NCBI RefSeq assembly: GCF_014486675.1
Contig: NZ_JACTAC010000029.1
Coordinates: 1-37,244, forward strand
DNA length: 37,244 nucleotides
Source of the DNA: Flavobacterium macrobrachii
Lineage (GTDB): Bacteria; Bacteroidota; Bacteroidia; Flavobacteriales; Flavobacteriaceae
Direction: 5' to 3'
Shown one piece after another: positions 7,858-16,329 of this stretch (position 1 is the stretch's first letter; every line of letters starts with the position of its first letter). Position numbers and translations under genes: made by a program. The notes under the pieces are model-generated. The model had not been told where the DNA came from. It saw only the letters and a program-made list of their open reading frames with translations, and ran no database searches.

Positions 7858-7882
7858 AATAAAAGTATATAAGGGTGTAAAT

Positions 7883-10312
7883 CTACTCCTGTTTCAAAGT
7901 ATCAACTTCTTGAACTACTTCTACTTCCTCAGTAGCAACTTCACCTTTGAATTTTCCGTTTTCGTCATACATTGACATGCATTTTTCTTTGCACTCAGCA
8001 GAACAACCGTTGTCATCACACATTTTTGCACATTCTTCCTTAGTCATTGATGCCATCATAGCAGTATCACATTTTGAGCAATCCAACTTTTGTTCTGTTT
8101 TAACACAACAAGAAGCTTTTGTAGTAGTTGCACCTGCTTCGTGACCTCCTAAAATTGGAGCAATTACCAATCCAATTAAACAAGTCAATTTGATTAAAAT
8201 ATTCATCGATGGACCAGAAGTATCTTTAAATGGATCACCAACTGTATCTCCAGTTACCGCTGCTTTGTGAGCATCAGAACCTTTGTATGTCATTTCTCCA
8301 TTGATTTCAACACCAGCTTCGAATGATTTTTTAGCATTATCCCATGCACCACCAGCATTGTTTTGGAACACTGCCCAAAGTACACCAGAAACCGTAACTC
8401 CAGCCATATAACCACCTAACATTTCAGCGATTAGTTGGTTGTTATCAGCATAAACTAATTTTCCTAAAAGTACAATAGCAATAGGGAAACCAATAGTCAA
8501 AATACCTGGCAACATCATTTCACGTAACGCTGCTTTTGTAGAAATTTCAACACATTTACCATATTCTGGTTTTCCAGTTCCTTCCATAATACCCGGAATT
8601 TCTCTAAACTGACGACGTACTTCATAAACCATATCCATTGCCGCTTTTCCAACAGAATTCATTGCCAAAGCAGAGAAAACCACTGGTATCATTCCACCAA
8701 CGAATAGCATCGCTAATACTGGAGCTTTGAAAATATTAATACCATCAATTCCTGTAAAGGTTACATAAGCAGCAAATAAAGCTAACGAAGTTAATGCAGC
8801 CGAAGCAATAGCAAAACCTTTTCCAGTTGCAGCAGTTGTGTTACCAACTGAATCTAAAATATCGGTACGAGTACGAACTTCTTTTGGTAATTCACTCATT
8901 TCAGCAATTCCACCAGCATTATCAGAAATTGGTCCAAATGCATCGATTGCTAATTGCATAGCCGTTGTAGCCATCATTGCCGAAGCAGCCAAAGCCACAC
9001 CATAGAAACCTGCAAAAGCATAAGAAGCCCAAATTGCAGCAGCAAATAAAATTACAGTTGGGAAAGTAGAAATCATACCTGTAGCTAAACCAGCGATTAC
9101 GTTAGTTCCTGCACCAGTTGATGATTTTTGTACGATTGCCAAAACTGGTTTTGTACCTAAACCTGTATAATATTCAGTCACTGAAGAAATAACGCCACCA
9201 ACCACTAAACCTACGATTGTTGCATAGAAAACTCTCATCGAAGAAATCTCTTTTAATCCTTCACCATAGAATTCCATTTGCATTACTTCTGGCAACATAT
9301 ATTTAACCAAACCAAAACAAGCAATTGCAGTTAAAACAATAGAAACCCAGTTTCCAACATTTAATGCACCTTGAACTTGTTTTTCTTTAGCATCATCACT
9401 TGAAATTTTAACTAACATTGTTCCGATGATTGAGAATAGAATTCCGAAGCCTGCGATTGACATTGGCAATAAAATTGGACCAATTCCGCCAAAAGTGTCT
9501 TGAATACTTCCGCCCATATCTTTGATAACATAGTTACCAAGAACCATTGCTGCAAGAACTGTTGCTACGTAAGAACCAAATAAATCGGCACCCATTCCTG
9601 CAACGTCACCTACGTTATCACCAACGTTATCTGCAATTGTAGCAGGGTTTCTTGGATCATCTTCTGGAATTCCAGCTTCAACTTTACCCACTAAGTCAGC
9701 TCCAACATCGGCAGCTTTAGTATAAATTCCACCACCAACACGAGCAAACAAAGCAATAGATTCTGCTCCAAGAGAGAAACCAGCTAAGGTTTCTAATACG
9801 ATAGTCATATCATCTGTAGAAGTCCAAGTTCCTTTCATGAACACTTGGAATAAAATAATAAAGAAACCAGTTAAACCAAGAACTGCAAGACCTGCAACTC
9901 CTAATCCCATAACGGTTCCACCACCAAAAGAAACTTTTAAAGCTTGAGGCAAACTAGTTCTTGCCGCTTGTGTTGTTCTTACGTTGGTTTTGGTAGCAAT
10001 CTTCATCCCGATGTTTCCTGCAAATGCAGAAAATATAGCACCAAAAACGAAAGCTACAACTATTAAAATGTGCGTAGTTGGAACTACAAAAGAAATTCCA
10101 GCTAACGCAATACTTGCTCCAATTACGAAGAAAGTTAGTAATCGGTATTCTGCCTTCAAGAAAGCTAATGCGCCTTCATAAATGTAATCTGAAATCTCTT
10201 TCATCTTACCATCGCCTGCGTCTTGTTTTAAAACCCAAGCTTGTTTGTATAGCATAAATGCTAAGCCAATAACTGCCATTACTATTGGCAAATAAATCAT
10301 AAAATTATCCAT
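7883..10312 (-). CDS. hppA: Cation-pumping membrane pyrophosphatase with Cys-rich tail
   Basis: This 809-residue, roughly 16-helix membrane protein hydrolyses pyrophosphate and pumps H+ or Na+ out of the cytoplasm. The substrate-binding motifs are all present: [20 protein letters not shown] with [12 protein letters not shown], then [13 protein letters not shown], and [15 protein letters not shown] near the end. The motif [10 protein letters not shown] has alanine where K+-independent enzymes have lysine, so it is predicted to be K+-dependent; the pumped ion is not clear from reading alone. The unusual part is residues 723-809: after the last helix there is an 87-residue hydrophilic tail with nine cysteines (735, 736, 745, 748, 761, 765, 770, 774, 778) in CxxC and CxxxC spacings, then an acidic end. 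The well-studied plant and Rhodospirillum enzymes end soon after the last helix. It appears monocistronic, with a terminator at 7826-7857. Confidence 0.97.
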   Translation of the reverse strand: MDNFMIYLPIVMAVIGLAFMLYKQAWVLKQDAGDGKMKEISDYIYEGALAFLKAEYRLLTFFVIGASIALAGISFVVPTTHILIVVAFVFGAIFSAFAGNIGMKIATKTNVRTTQAARTSLPQALKVSFGGGTVMGLGVAGLAVLGLTGFFIILFQVFMKGTWTSTDDMTIVLETLAGFSLGAESIALFARVGGGIYTKAADVGADLVGKVEAGIPEDDPRNPATIADNVGDNVGDVAGMGADLFGSYVATVLAAMVLGNYVIKDMGGSIQDTFGGIGPILLPMSIAGFGILFSIIGTMLVKISSDDAKEKQVQGALNVGNWVSIVLTAIACFGLVKYMLPEVMQMEFYGEGLKEISSMRVFYATIVGLVVGGVISSVTEYYTGLGTKPVLAIVQKSSTGAGTNVIAGLATGMISTFPTVILFAAAIWASYAFAGFYGVALAASAMMATTAMQLAIDAFGPISDNAGGIAEMSELPKEVRTRTDILDSVGNTTAATGKGFAIASAALTSLALFAAYVTFTGIDGINIFKAPVLAMLFVGGMIPVVFSALAMNSVGKAAMDMVYEVRRQFREIPGIMEGTGKPEYGKCVEISTKAALREMMLPGILTIGFPIAIVLLGKLVYADNNQLIAEMLGGYMAGVTVSGVLWAVFQNNAGGAWDNAKKSFEAGVEINGEMTYKGSDAHKAAVTGDTVGDPFKDTSGPSMNILIKLTCLIGLVIAPILGGHEAGATTTKASCCVKTEQKLDCSKCDTAMMASMTKEECAKMCDDNGCSAECKEKCMSMYDENGKFKGEVATEEVEVVQEVDTLKQE

Positions 10313-10333
10313 CTTTATTTATTTAAAATCGGG

Positions 10334-10341
10334 CTAAAATA
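10334..10341 (-). promoter_or_regulatory. Possible -7 box of hppA
   Basis: On the minus strand this reads TATTTTAG, seven of eight matches to TAnnTTTG, with a TTG 21 bases further upstream. Transcription would begin about 15 bases before the ATG. The region is very AT-rich, so chance matches are likely. Confidence 0.35.
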
Positions 10342-10439
10342 ACAATTTTTTAACAATTTAAACAATATATTATTTAATATTAGTTCATTTATTATACATA
10401 TTTATTATCAAGCTTTATACAAAGGAATATAAAATAAAA

Positions 10440-10473
10440 AAACCAGTGCCTTTTAAATTAAAAGCACTGGTTT
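10440..10473 (-). terminator. Terminator of the DUF5686 gene
   Basis: AAACCAGTGC(c)TTTTAA pairs with TTAAAAGCACTGGTTT, a 16-base-pair stem with one bulged C. It lies 36 bases beyond the stop codon on the minus strand and is followed by an A-run on the plus strand, which is a U-tract in the transcript. Confidence 0.8.
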
Positions 10474-10508
10474 GATATATATAAATTGGATTTTAAACCA
10501 AAAATAAT

Positions 10509-12992
10509 CTAGAAATGAAACCCAAACGAACCTTTTACTGTGAAATTATTTCCATCAGGAACATCTCTGTAATTTCCACGCCAAGCAAAATCTAGTCTAA
10601 AAACTTTGAAGATATTTCCAATTCCTGCGCTGTATTCCCAATAAGGTTTTTCAGGTGATTGATAGATTAATCCCGATGCATTGATAGCTTGATTTTCATC
10701 GGAAACCGTTCCATAAACTCCTTTGACACCTATAATTTCTCTAAGATTTAATTTTCGTAAACCAGGAATTCTAGCAAATATTTTTCCTTGGAAGTTGTGT
10801 TGCCAATTGATAGTCGCATATTGATCAGCTACAAATTCGTAGAAATTTAAGTTATTAAACGTATTATCAATAATAAAATAAGTTTGGTTACCAGGAACAA
10901 CACTCATCAATCCTAAAGGAATTTGACCAAATGTTTTTCCTAATTCTACCGTAAAATTAGAACGACCAATGGCACCTATAATTACAGGTTGCTTGTAATA
11001 CAATTGAATTTTTTGATAATCAAAATCACTATCGATAAAACCTTTCAAACCTTGACTATAATTGATGAAAAAGCGACTATATGGACTATCAACTTCTCTT
11101 CGTTCTACACCATAACCAATGGTTTTTCTTTTTGGTGTATATTCAAATTGCAGATTGATTTCAGATTGTTTTACTTCGCTATTGGTTGTAGTAAAAGTGT
11201 TATCATTAAAATAATCCAAACTAAAAGTATCTGATGCCGATTCTAAAGTTCGATAGGAAAATCCTAATTGCATCGTAAAGTTTTTAGCAGGTTCAATTTC
11301 AGCAGCTATGGTAGTCAAATTAATATTCGTCAATTTTCCGTTTGCACCAGTGGTAAAAACTCCCGACGATGCATAACTTCTCCCTAAAACATCATTAGTA
11401 GTCGTTAAGCTTGCTCCAATTTGTTCCACATCACGACGATTTCCTCCCGAAAGAATGATTCTGTTTTTCTTATCAACCATCCATTTCCCTGAAAAACCAT
11501 ATTTGAATTTATTATCTTCAAATCCATAAGCCGTGTAAGCTTGCAAACGCCAAGTATCATTCGGTCCAAAATACGTTCTACCACCAACGCGAACTCGAAC
11601 ACCTTCGACTTCATTATAACCAAAGGTTGAGAAAATCGGTCCATAATCAAAGTTTTTAAACTCAACATAACCACTTCCTAAAATGGAAACCAAGTTATAC
11701 ATTCGCTGGAATTTCTTGACTGTTTTCAGCGTATCAAGCATTTTATAAATGCCTTGTTCGTCTTTGTTTAATTTCTCAAATCGATTCTCACTCCAATAAT
11801 TGTCATCTTTGTTGTAAACCGAATTGTCTATAAAATTGATTTCTTCTTTATAGAATTTCTCAGGTTTCTTTTCATTGAATTTGAAATTTTGGTACATGGT
11901 TGTTCGCTTTCCATAAATACCTTTGGATTCTTCTTTCTTTCTCAAAGCAAAATCCGACATCATATAATCGCGGGTTGGCAAGAAAACAGAGTCGTTCAAA
12001 ACTTCAAATTCCTGTTCGATATAAATATCTTTAACCCAGTTAATATTGGCGCTTTTGGTTACAGCCATATTGATTTTCTTGATGGCAAATGTGGTATCGT
12101 TTACCCAAAAATCACCTTTAAAAGTCAATTCGTTTTTACGTCTTGGATAAAAAACAATATTATAGCAGAGTTTATTATCAATAACTGCGGTATCTGCCAA
12201 AACATAGTTGTAAACATCTATTCCAGTTCGAGACAACGGACTTGTAAAACTTTTATCGAAGAAATTCAAATAGTTGTCATAAATATCAAAATCGTTGTAC
12301 AAATCTTTGATAAAGGTATTTACACCATCTCCATTTCCTAAACCTGAGTTTTTATTGGCTTTTAAAATTTCTTTGGTTTTCTTAATCTGATTATCACCAT
12401 AAACTTCCGAAATGGATTCGTTGATAAAAATTGGCAAATAGGTTTTTCCTGTTACTCGCGAAGTATCAACATTCTTGAAAACAAATTCCATTCCTTTGAA
12501 AATTTTACTTTTCATCATCGCGCTATCGATGGTATTCATGTCAAATTCTACCTTTTCATATTTGTCATACTGGTATTGTTTGAACATTTTCAATCCATTT
12601 TTTCGTCTTCTTTCCCAAATTTTTCTCAAAATATCCAACGCAGGATTGTTTTTCTTGGAAGTTTTTCCGGCATAAACCACAACTTCTTTCAGGCTTTTTC
12701 CTTCGCTTAGTACAATTTTAAAATCATAACTAACCGATTTGGTTAGCTTTACTTCTTTGGTTGGAAAACCAACAAATGAAACCAATAAAGTATCATAATT
12801 ATCTGGAGCTTCAATATAAAAACGTCCGTCTTCATTGGAAACTACACCAATTTTTGAACCCTTAAAAACTACATTGGCATAAGGAATTGGCATATCAGTA
12901 TTGTCCACAACCATTCCGCTCACTTTGGTTTGAGCAGACATAAAACTTACAGAAGCAAACAATAAAACTAAAGTTAAAATACTATTTTTCAT
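10509..12992 (-). CDS. DUF5686 / carboxypeptidase-like regulatory domain outer-membrane protein
   Basis: The 827-residue product starts with a signal peptide (MKNSILTLVLLFASVSFMSAQ). A carboxypeptidase-D-like regulatory domain follows (about 25-110; KVSGMVVDNTDMPIPYANVV, SNEDGRFYIEAP), as at the N-terminus of TonB-dependent receptors. The long remainder matches the DUF5686 pattern (NPALDILRKIWERR, VYNYVLADTAVI) and ends in alternating beta-strands with a terminal phenylalanine (KGSFGFHF), typical of an outer-membrane barrel. No plug domain is seen, so it is not a normal TonB receptor, and the function of the family is unknown. ATG 12992 gives the better signal peptide; a GTG lies two codons upstream. 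It is downstream of pdhB, but a strong terminator ends just before its start codon, so its own promoter is not obvious. Confidence 0.85.
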   Translation of the reverse strand: MKNSILTLVLLFASVSFMSAQTKVSGMVVDNTDMPIPYANVVFKGSKIGVVSNEDGRFYIEAPDNYDTLLVSFVGFPTKEVKLTKSVSYDFKIVLSEGKSLKEVVVYAGKTSKKNNPALDILRKIWERRRKNGLKMFKQYQYDKYEKVEFDMNTIDSAMMKSKIFKGMEFVFKNVDTSRVTGKTYLPIFINESISEVYGDNQIKKTKEILKANKNSGLGNGDGVNTFIKDLYNDFDIYDNYLNFFDKSFTSPLSRTGIDVYNYVLADTAVIDNKLCYNIVFYPRRKNELTFKGDFWVNDTTFAIKKINMAVTKSANINWVKDIYIEQEFEVLNDSVFLPTRDYMMSDFALRKKEESKGIYGKRTTMYQNFKFNEKKPEKFYKEEINFIDNSVYNKDDNYWSENRFEKLNKDEQGIYKMLDTLKTVKKFQRMYNLVSILGSGYVEFKNFDYGPIFSTFGYNEVEGVRVRVGGRTYFGPNDTWRLQAYTAYGFEDNKFKYGFSGKWMVDKKNRIILSGGNRRDVEQIGASLTTTNDVLGRSYASSGVFTTGANGKLTNINLTTIAAEIEPAKNFTMQLGFSYRTLESASDTFSLDYFNDNTFTTTNSEVKQSEINLQFEYTPKRKTIGYGVERREVDSPYSRFFINYSQGLKGFIDSDFDYQKIQLYYKQPVIIGAIGRSNFTVELGKTFGQIPLGLMSVVPGNQTYFIIDNTFNNLNFYEFVADQYATINWQHNFQGKIFARIPGLRKLNLREIIGVKGVYGTVSDENQAINASGLIYQSPEKPYWEYSAGIGNIFKVFRLDFAWRGNYRDVPDGNNFTVKGSFGFHF

Positions 12993-12998
12993 AGGCAC

Positions 12999-13023
12999 AA
13001 AAAAACCACGCTAAGCGTGGTTT
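12999..13023 (-). terminator. Terminator between pdhB and the DUF5686 gene
   Basis: On the minus strand a stem (AAACCACGCT with AGCGTGGTTT) is followed by a run of seven U. The U-run ends six bases before the ATG of the next gene, so the hairpin fills the place where its leader and ribosome-binding region should be. Confidence 0.8.
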
Positions 13024-13043
13024 CAAATATAGTAAGTTTCTTA

Positions 13044-14021
13044 TTACCTATACATAACTTTTTTCACTGCCTTTACCACATCATTTGAATTAGGCAACCA
13101 TTCTTTTAATAAGGTTGGCGAATATGGCGCTGGCGTATCAGCAGTTGTAATTCTTTGAATTGGTGCATCAAGATGATCAAACGCTCTTTCTTGAACCATA
13201 TAGGTAATTTCTGAAGCTACAGAAGCAAATGGCCAAGCTTCTTCCAAAACTACTAAACGATTTGTTTTCTTTACTGAATTGATAATCGCATCATAATCCA
13301 TTGGACGAACCGTTCTCAAATCGATAATTTCGCATGAAATTCCTTCTTTTACTAATTCTTCAGCAGCTGTTAAAGCTTCTTTGATGATTTTTCCAAAAGA
13401 AACGATAGTTACATCTTTTCCTTCTCTTTTAATATCGGCAACTCCTAACGGAATAGTGTAATCACCTTCTGGAACTTCACCTTTATCACCATACATTTGT
13501 TCTGACTCCATGAAAATAACAGGATCGTTATCACGAATAGCAGCTTTCAACAAACCTTTGGCATCATAAGGAGTTGATGGAACAACTACTTTCAAACCTG
13601 GCGTATTAGCAAACCAGTTTTCAAAAGCTTGTGAATGCGTTGCACCTAATTGTCCTGCAGAAGCTGTTGGTCCACGAAAAACCATCGGCATTGGAAATTG
13701 TCCAGCAGACATTTGACGCATTTTAGCAGCATTATTGATAATTTGGTCAATTCCAACTAATGAAAAGTTAAACGTCATGTATTCAACAATTGGACGACAA
13801 CCGTTCATAGCAGAACCAACGGCAATACCAGCGAATCCAAGTTCAGCAATTGGCGTATCGATAACTCTTTTTGGACCAAACTCGTCCAACATTCCTTTGG
13901 AAGCTTTGTAAGCACCGTTGTATTCGGCAACTTCTTCACCCATTAAATATACTGATTCATCGCGACGCATTTCTTCACTCATCGCTTCGGCAATTGCTTC
14001 TCTAAATTGTATCGTTCTCAT
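13044..14021 (-). CDS. pdhB: Pyruvate dehydrogenase E1 component, beta subunit
   Basis: This 325-residue protein is full length for the E1 beta family. It starts MRTIQFREAIAEAMSEEM and contains the transketolase pyrimidine-binding domain (VYLMGEEVAEYNGAYKAS, DTPIAELGFAGIAVGSA, PMVFRGPTASAGQLGATHSQ) and the C-terminal transketolase domain (VTIVSFGKIIKEAL, EIIDLRTVRPMD, VLEEAWPFASVASEI). With the E1 alpha subunit it uses thiamine diphosphate to decarboxylate pyruvate and pass the acetyl group to E2. Neither E1 alpha nor E2 is next to it here: the next gene upstream is the divergent etfB. It probably has its own promoter (14058-14090). A branched-chain 2-oxoacid E1 beta is the main alternative, but the sequence reads as the bacterial PdhB type. 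Confidence 0.93.
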   Translation of the reverse strand: MRTIQFREAIAEAMSEEMRRDESVYLMGEEVAEYNGAYKASKGMLDEFGPKRVIDTPIAELGFAGIAVGSAMNGCRPIVEYMTFNFSLVGIDQIINNAAKMRQMSAGQFPMPMVFRGPTASAGQLGATHSQAFENWFANTPGLKVVVPSTPYDAKGLLKAAIRDNDPVIFMESEQMYGDKGEVPEGDYTIPLGVADIKREGKDVTIVSFGKIIKEALTAAEELVKEGISCEIIDLRTVRPMDYDAIINSVKKTNRLVVLEEAWPFASVASEITYMVQERAFDHLDAPIQRITTADTPAPYSPTLLKEWLPNSNDVVKAVKKVMYR

Positions 14022-14057
14022 ATAATGATTATATTACTGTCTGTAAATTTTGAAACG

Positions 14058-14090
14058 CAAAAATAAAAATTAAAAGTGATAAAAAAACAA
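14058..14090 (-). promoter_or_regulatory. Promoter of pdhB
   Basis: On the minus strand, TATTTTTG (14058-14065) is a full match to the -7 consensus, and a TTG (14088-14090) lies 22 bases upstream. Transcription would start about 30 bases before the pdhB ATG. Confidence 0.55.
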
Positions 14091-14226
14091 ATTAAACTAT
14101 AATTAATACAGCACATTTCAAGACTTTACTTTAAAATTCTCTGAAACCAATTTCTAATCCACTACGAAATCGATTGAAAATTGAAAAATTAGTATGCAAG
14201 CATAGTAAAATTAGAAATATATTTTA

Positions 14227-14234
14227 TACTTTTA
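14227..14234 (+). promoter_or_regulatory. Possible -7 box of etfB
   Basis: TACTTTTA matches seven of eight positions of TAnnTTTG and lies 28 bases before the etfB ATG, a normal distance for this phylum. No clear -33 TTG was found. Confidence 0.4.
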
Positions 14235-14262
14235 CGGACAGAAATTTTTTAATCAAAAATAT

Positions 14263-15009
14263 ATGAAAATATTAGTTTGTATTAGTCATGTGCCTGATAC
14301 TACCTCAAAAATCAATTTTGTTAACGGCGATTCTGAATTCGATACCAATGGCGTTCAGTATGTTATCAATCCAAACGACGAATTTGGACTAACAAGAGCG
14401 ATTTGGTTTCAAGAACAACAAGGTGCAAATGTAACTGTGGTAAATGTTGGTGGTGCTGATACTGAACCAACTTTGAGAAAAGCTCTAGCCATTGGTGCTA
14501 ACGAAGCTATACGTGTAAACGCAGCAGCAACAGATGGTTTTTTTGTAGCAAAACAATTAGCCGAAGTAGTAAAATCTGGAAATTATGACTTAATAATCTG
14601 CGGAAAAGAATCATTAGATTACAATGGTGGAATGGTTCCAGGAATGCTTGCAGGTCTGTTAAACTACAATTTTGTAAATTCATGTACTGATCTTAAAGTC
14701 GATGGAACTTCTGCAAAAGCATCTAGAGAAATCGATGGCGGAAAAGAGGTAATAGCTGCTACACTTCCTTTAGTTATTGGAGGACAAAAAGGTCTTGTTG
14801 AAGAAAAAGATTTACGTATTCCAAACATGAGAGGAATCATGACAGCAAGAACAAAAGCATTAACAGTTCTTGAACCAGTTACAGCTTCTGTAGAAACAAA
14901 AGCAGTAAAATTTGAAAAACCAGCTCCAAAATCAGCAGTAAAATTATTCGCTGCAGACGATTTAGACGGATTAGTTAGCGCGTTACACAATGAAGCAAAA
15001 GTAATCTAG
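14263..15009 (+). CDS. etfB: Electron transfer flavoprotein, beta subunit
   Basis: This 248-residue protein begins MKILVCISHVPDTTSKINF and has the ETF alpha/beta fold with VINPNDEFGLTRAIWF, VVNVGGADTEPTLRKALAIG, DLIICGKESLDYNGG and the AMP/flavin-binding stretch ATLPLVIGGQKGLVEEKDLR. EtfB forms a heterodimer with EtfA, carries AMP (or a second flavin in bifurcating forms), and passes electrons from acyl-CoA and other dehydrogenases to the quinone pool. Length is normal for the family. It is co-directional with etfA, 93 bases downstream, and they surely form one operon. A bifurcating type cannot be excluded by reading, but no partner dehydrogenase is adjacent. Confidence 0.95.
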   Translation: MKILVCISHVPDTTSKINFVNGDSEFDTNGVQYVINPNDEFGLTRAIWFQEQQGANVTVVNVGGADTEPTLRKALAIGANEAIRVNAAATDGFFVAKQLAEVVKSGNYDLIICGKESLDYNGGMVPGMLAGLLNYNFVNSCTDLKVDGTSAKASREIDGGKEVIAATLPLVIGGQKGLVEEKDLRIPNMRGIMTARTKALTVLEPVTASVETKAVKFEKPAPKSAVKLFAADDLDGLVSALHNEAKVI

Positions 15010-15026
15010 TAAAACGATTAATTTTT

Positions 15027-15075
15027 AATGATTAAATATTAATCAGTAAAAATCAAATTCAAAAAATTAATCATT
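15027..15075 (+). other. Inverted repeat between etfB and etfA
   Basis: aatgattaa (15027-15035) and ttaatcatt (15067-15075) are exact inverse copies within a very AT-rich 93-base gap. The transcript could form a weak stem. It may be a decayed repeat or affect the relative output of the two genes; support is low. Confidence 0.3.
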
Positions 15076-15102
15076 TATAATTAACATTTAAAAATTAAAA
15101 AA

Positions 15103-16071
15103 ATGTCATTATTAATATATGCAGAATCAGCCGATGGAAAATTCAAAAAAGTAGCTTTTGAATTAGCATCGTATGCAAAAAAAGTAGCTGAATCATTAGG
15201 AACAACAGTTACAGCTGTAGCAGTAAACGCTTCAGATGTTTCTGAATTATCAAACTATGGTGTAAACAAAGTTTTGAAAGTAACTAATAGCAAATTAGAC
15301 AACTTCAATGCTAAAGCGTTTGCCGATGTTGTAAAACAAGCAGCGCAAAAAGAAGGCGCAAAAGTAATCGTACTTTCTTCAACGACTGACAGCTTATATC
15401 TTGCGCCATTAGTAGCAGTAGGATTAGAAGCAGGATTTGCATCCAATGTGGTTGAATTACCTGTTTCAACATCACCATTTCAAGTAAAAAGAACCGCTTT
15501 TTCTAACAAAGCTTTCAATATTACCGAAATCTCAACAGATGTAAAAGTAATTTCTATTGGAAAAAATTCATTCGGATTAGTAGAAAGCTCATCTTCACTA
15601 ACTGAAGAAGATTTCACACCAACATTAAACGATGCAGATTTCAACGTAAAAGTAGAATCAGTAGAAAAATCAACAGGAAAAGTTACCATTGCCGATGCAG
15701 ACGTAGTAGTTTCTGGCGGTCGTGGACTAAAAGGTCCAGAAAATTGGGGAATATTAGAAGAATTAGCAACCGTTCTTGGCGCAGCAACCGCTTGTTCAAA
15801 ACCAGTTTCCGACTTAGGTTGGCGACCACATAGCGAACACGTTGGACAAACCGGAAAACCAGTAGCAACCAATTTATACATTGCCGTAGGAATTTCTGGA
15901 GCAATCCAACACATCGCTGGAATCAACTCATCAAAAGTAAAAGTAGTCATCAATTCCGATGCTGAAGCACCATTTTTTAAAGTGGCTGATTATGGAATTA
16001 TAGGCGATGCATTTGATATTCTTCCAAAGTTAACTCAAAAGTTAAAAGAATTCAAAGCAAGCAACAGCTAA
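15103..16071 (+). CDS. etfA: Electron transfer flavoprotein, alpha subunit
   Basis: This 322-residue protein has the N-terminal ETF domain (about 1-190) and the C-terminal FAD-binding domain with its signature motifs: VVSGGRGLKGPENW, ATACSKPVSDLGWRPHSEHV, GQTGKPVATNLYIAVGISGA, QHIAGINSS and INSDAEAPFFKVADYGIIGD. It binds FAD and pairs with EtfB to accept electrons from acyl-CoA dehydrogenases and deliver them to ETF-quinone oxidoreductase. Length is standard. A terminator directly follows, so etfB-etfA is a two-gene operon. Confidence 0.96.
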   Translation: MSLLIYAESADGKFKKVAFELASYAKKVAESLGTTVTAVAVNASDVSELSNYGVNKVLKVTNSKLDNFNAKAFADVVKQAAQKEGAKVIVLSSTTDSLYLAPLVAVGLEAGFASNVVELPVSTSPFQVKRTAFSNKAFNITEISTDVKVISIGKNSFGLVESSSSLTEEDFTPTLNDADFNVKVESVEKSTGKVTIADADVVVSGGRGLKGPENWGILEELATVLGAATACSKPVSDLGWRPHSEHVGQTGKPVATNLYIAVGISGAIQHIAGINSSKVKVVINSDAEAPFFKVADYGIIGDAFDILPKLTQKLKEFKASNS

Positions 16072-16093
16072 AGATAAAACTAACTCTAACCCG

Positions 16094-16133
16094 AAAAACT
16101 ATCTGAAAAACATTTTTTTAGGTAGTTTTTTTT
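16094..16133 (+). terminator. Terminator of etfBA
   Basis: An extended stem (aaaaactatctgaaaaa with ttttttaggtagttttt, small mismatches including one U-G pair) is followed by a T8 run. It begins 22 bases after the etfA stop. Confidence 0.8.
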
Positions 16134-16157
16134 ATTTTAAGAAGCGAAACTTTTTTG

Positions 16158-16165
16158 TTACTTTG
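16158..16165 (+). promoter_or_regulatory. -7 box before the candidate hairpin RNA
   Basis: TTACTTTG is a one-mismatch form of TAnnTTTG. The same octamer occurs in a well-spaced promoter of the CBM48-like gene (19166-19173). Transcription would start near 16171, exactly where the foot of the RNA hairpin begins. Confidence 0.5.
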
Positions 16166-16170
16166 CAGTC

Positions 16171-16248
16171 GCAATTCCTGCTATCCGTTGCAATCTTTCT
16201 TTTTTGATAAAAAAGAAAGGATTTCCACTACTATCAGGGCTAAATTGC
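16171..16248 (+). ncRNA. Candidate structured RNA (long hairpin), possibly Flavo-1-like
   Basis: The 78 bases fold as one long interrupted hairpin. GCAATT (16171-16176) pairs with AATTGC (16243-16248), CCTG with CAGG, then comes an internal loop holding ctatcc on one side and actatc on the other, then a long stem aatctttctttttt with aaaaaagaaaggatt and a three-base loop. A -7 box sits six bases upstream, so the transcript would start at the hairpin foot. It lies 81 bases before the bifunctional nuclease gene with no terminator between, so it may be a leader element or a separate small RNA. Similar hairpins recur in Flavobacteria in my memory, and the Rfam Flavo-1 motif is a candidate identity, which I could not check. 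Confidence 0.5.
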
Positions 16249-16329
16249 CAACTGAATTGAATAGAAATCAGTGTTTCAAACATAACTATTCAACAATCAT
16301 AAATCGACATTCAACAATCTAAAATCTCT

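Larger units (their letters stand above)
7299..7882. other. 584-base gene-poor spacer
   Basis: No convincing protein gene or tRNA is seen between the hexosaminidase start and the HppA stop. A palindromic box (taaattta, 7322-7329) could be the -7 element of the hexosaminidase gene. The rest contains a terminator-like hairpin, a 33-base palindromic repeat, a less AT-rich segment with short degenerate repeats, and the HppA terminator, each listed separately. The lack of genes together with repeats suggests a site of past insertion or rearrangement. Confidence 0.55.

Noticed and set aside
11889..12341. A 150-codon plus-strand frame
   Set aside because: It is opposite the DUF5686 gene and has no recognisable features; the minus-strand protein is supported along its full length.
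14664..15953. Minus-strand frames of up to 157 codons opposite etfB and etfA
   Set aside because: They are reverse-strand shadows of conserved flavoprotein genes and give low-complexity, Thr- and Ser-rich products.
16171..16248. A tRNA or SRP RNA as the identity of the hairpin
   Set aside because: There is no cloverleaf, no CCA or T-arm signature and no GGAA-type SRP tetraloop pattern. A single interrupted hairpin remains the better description.
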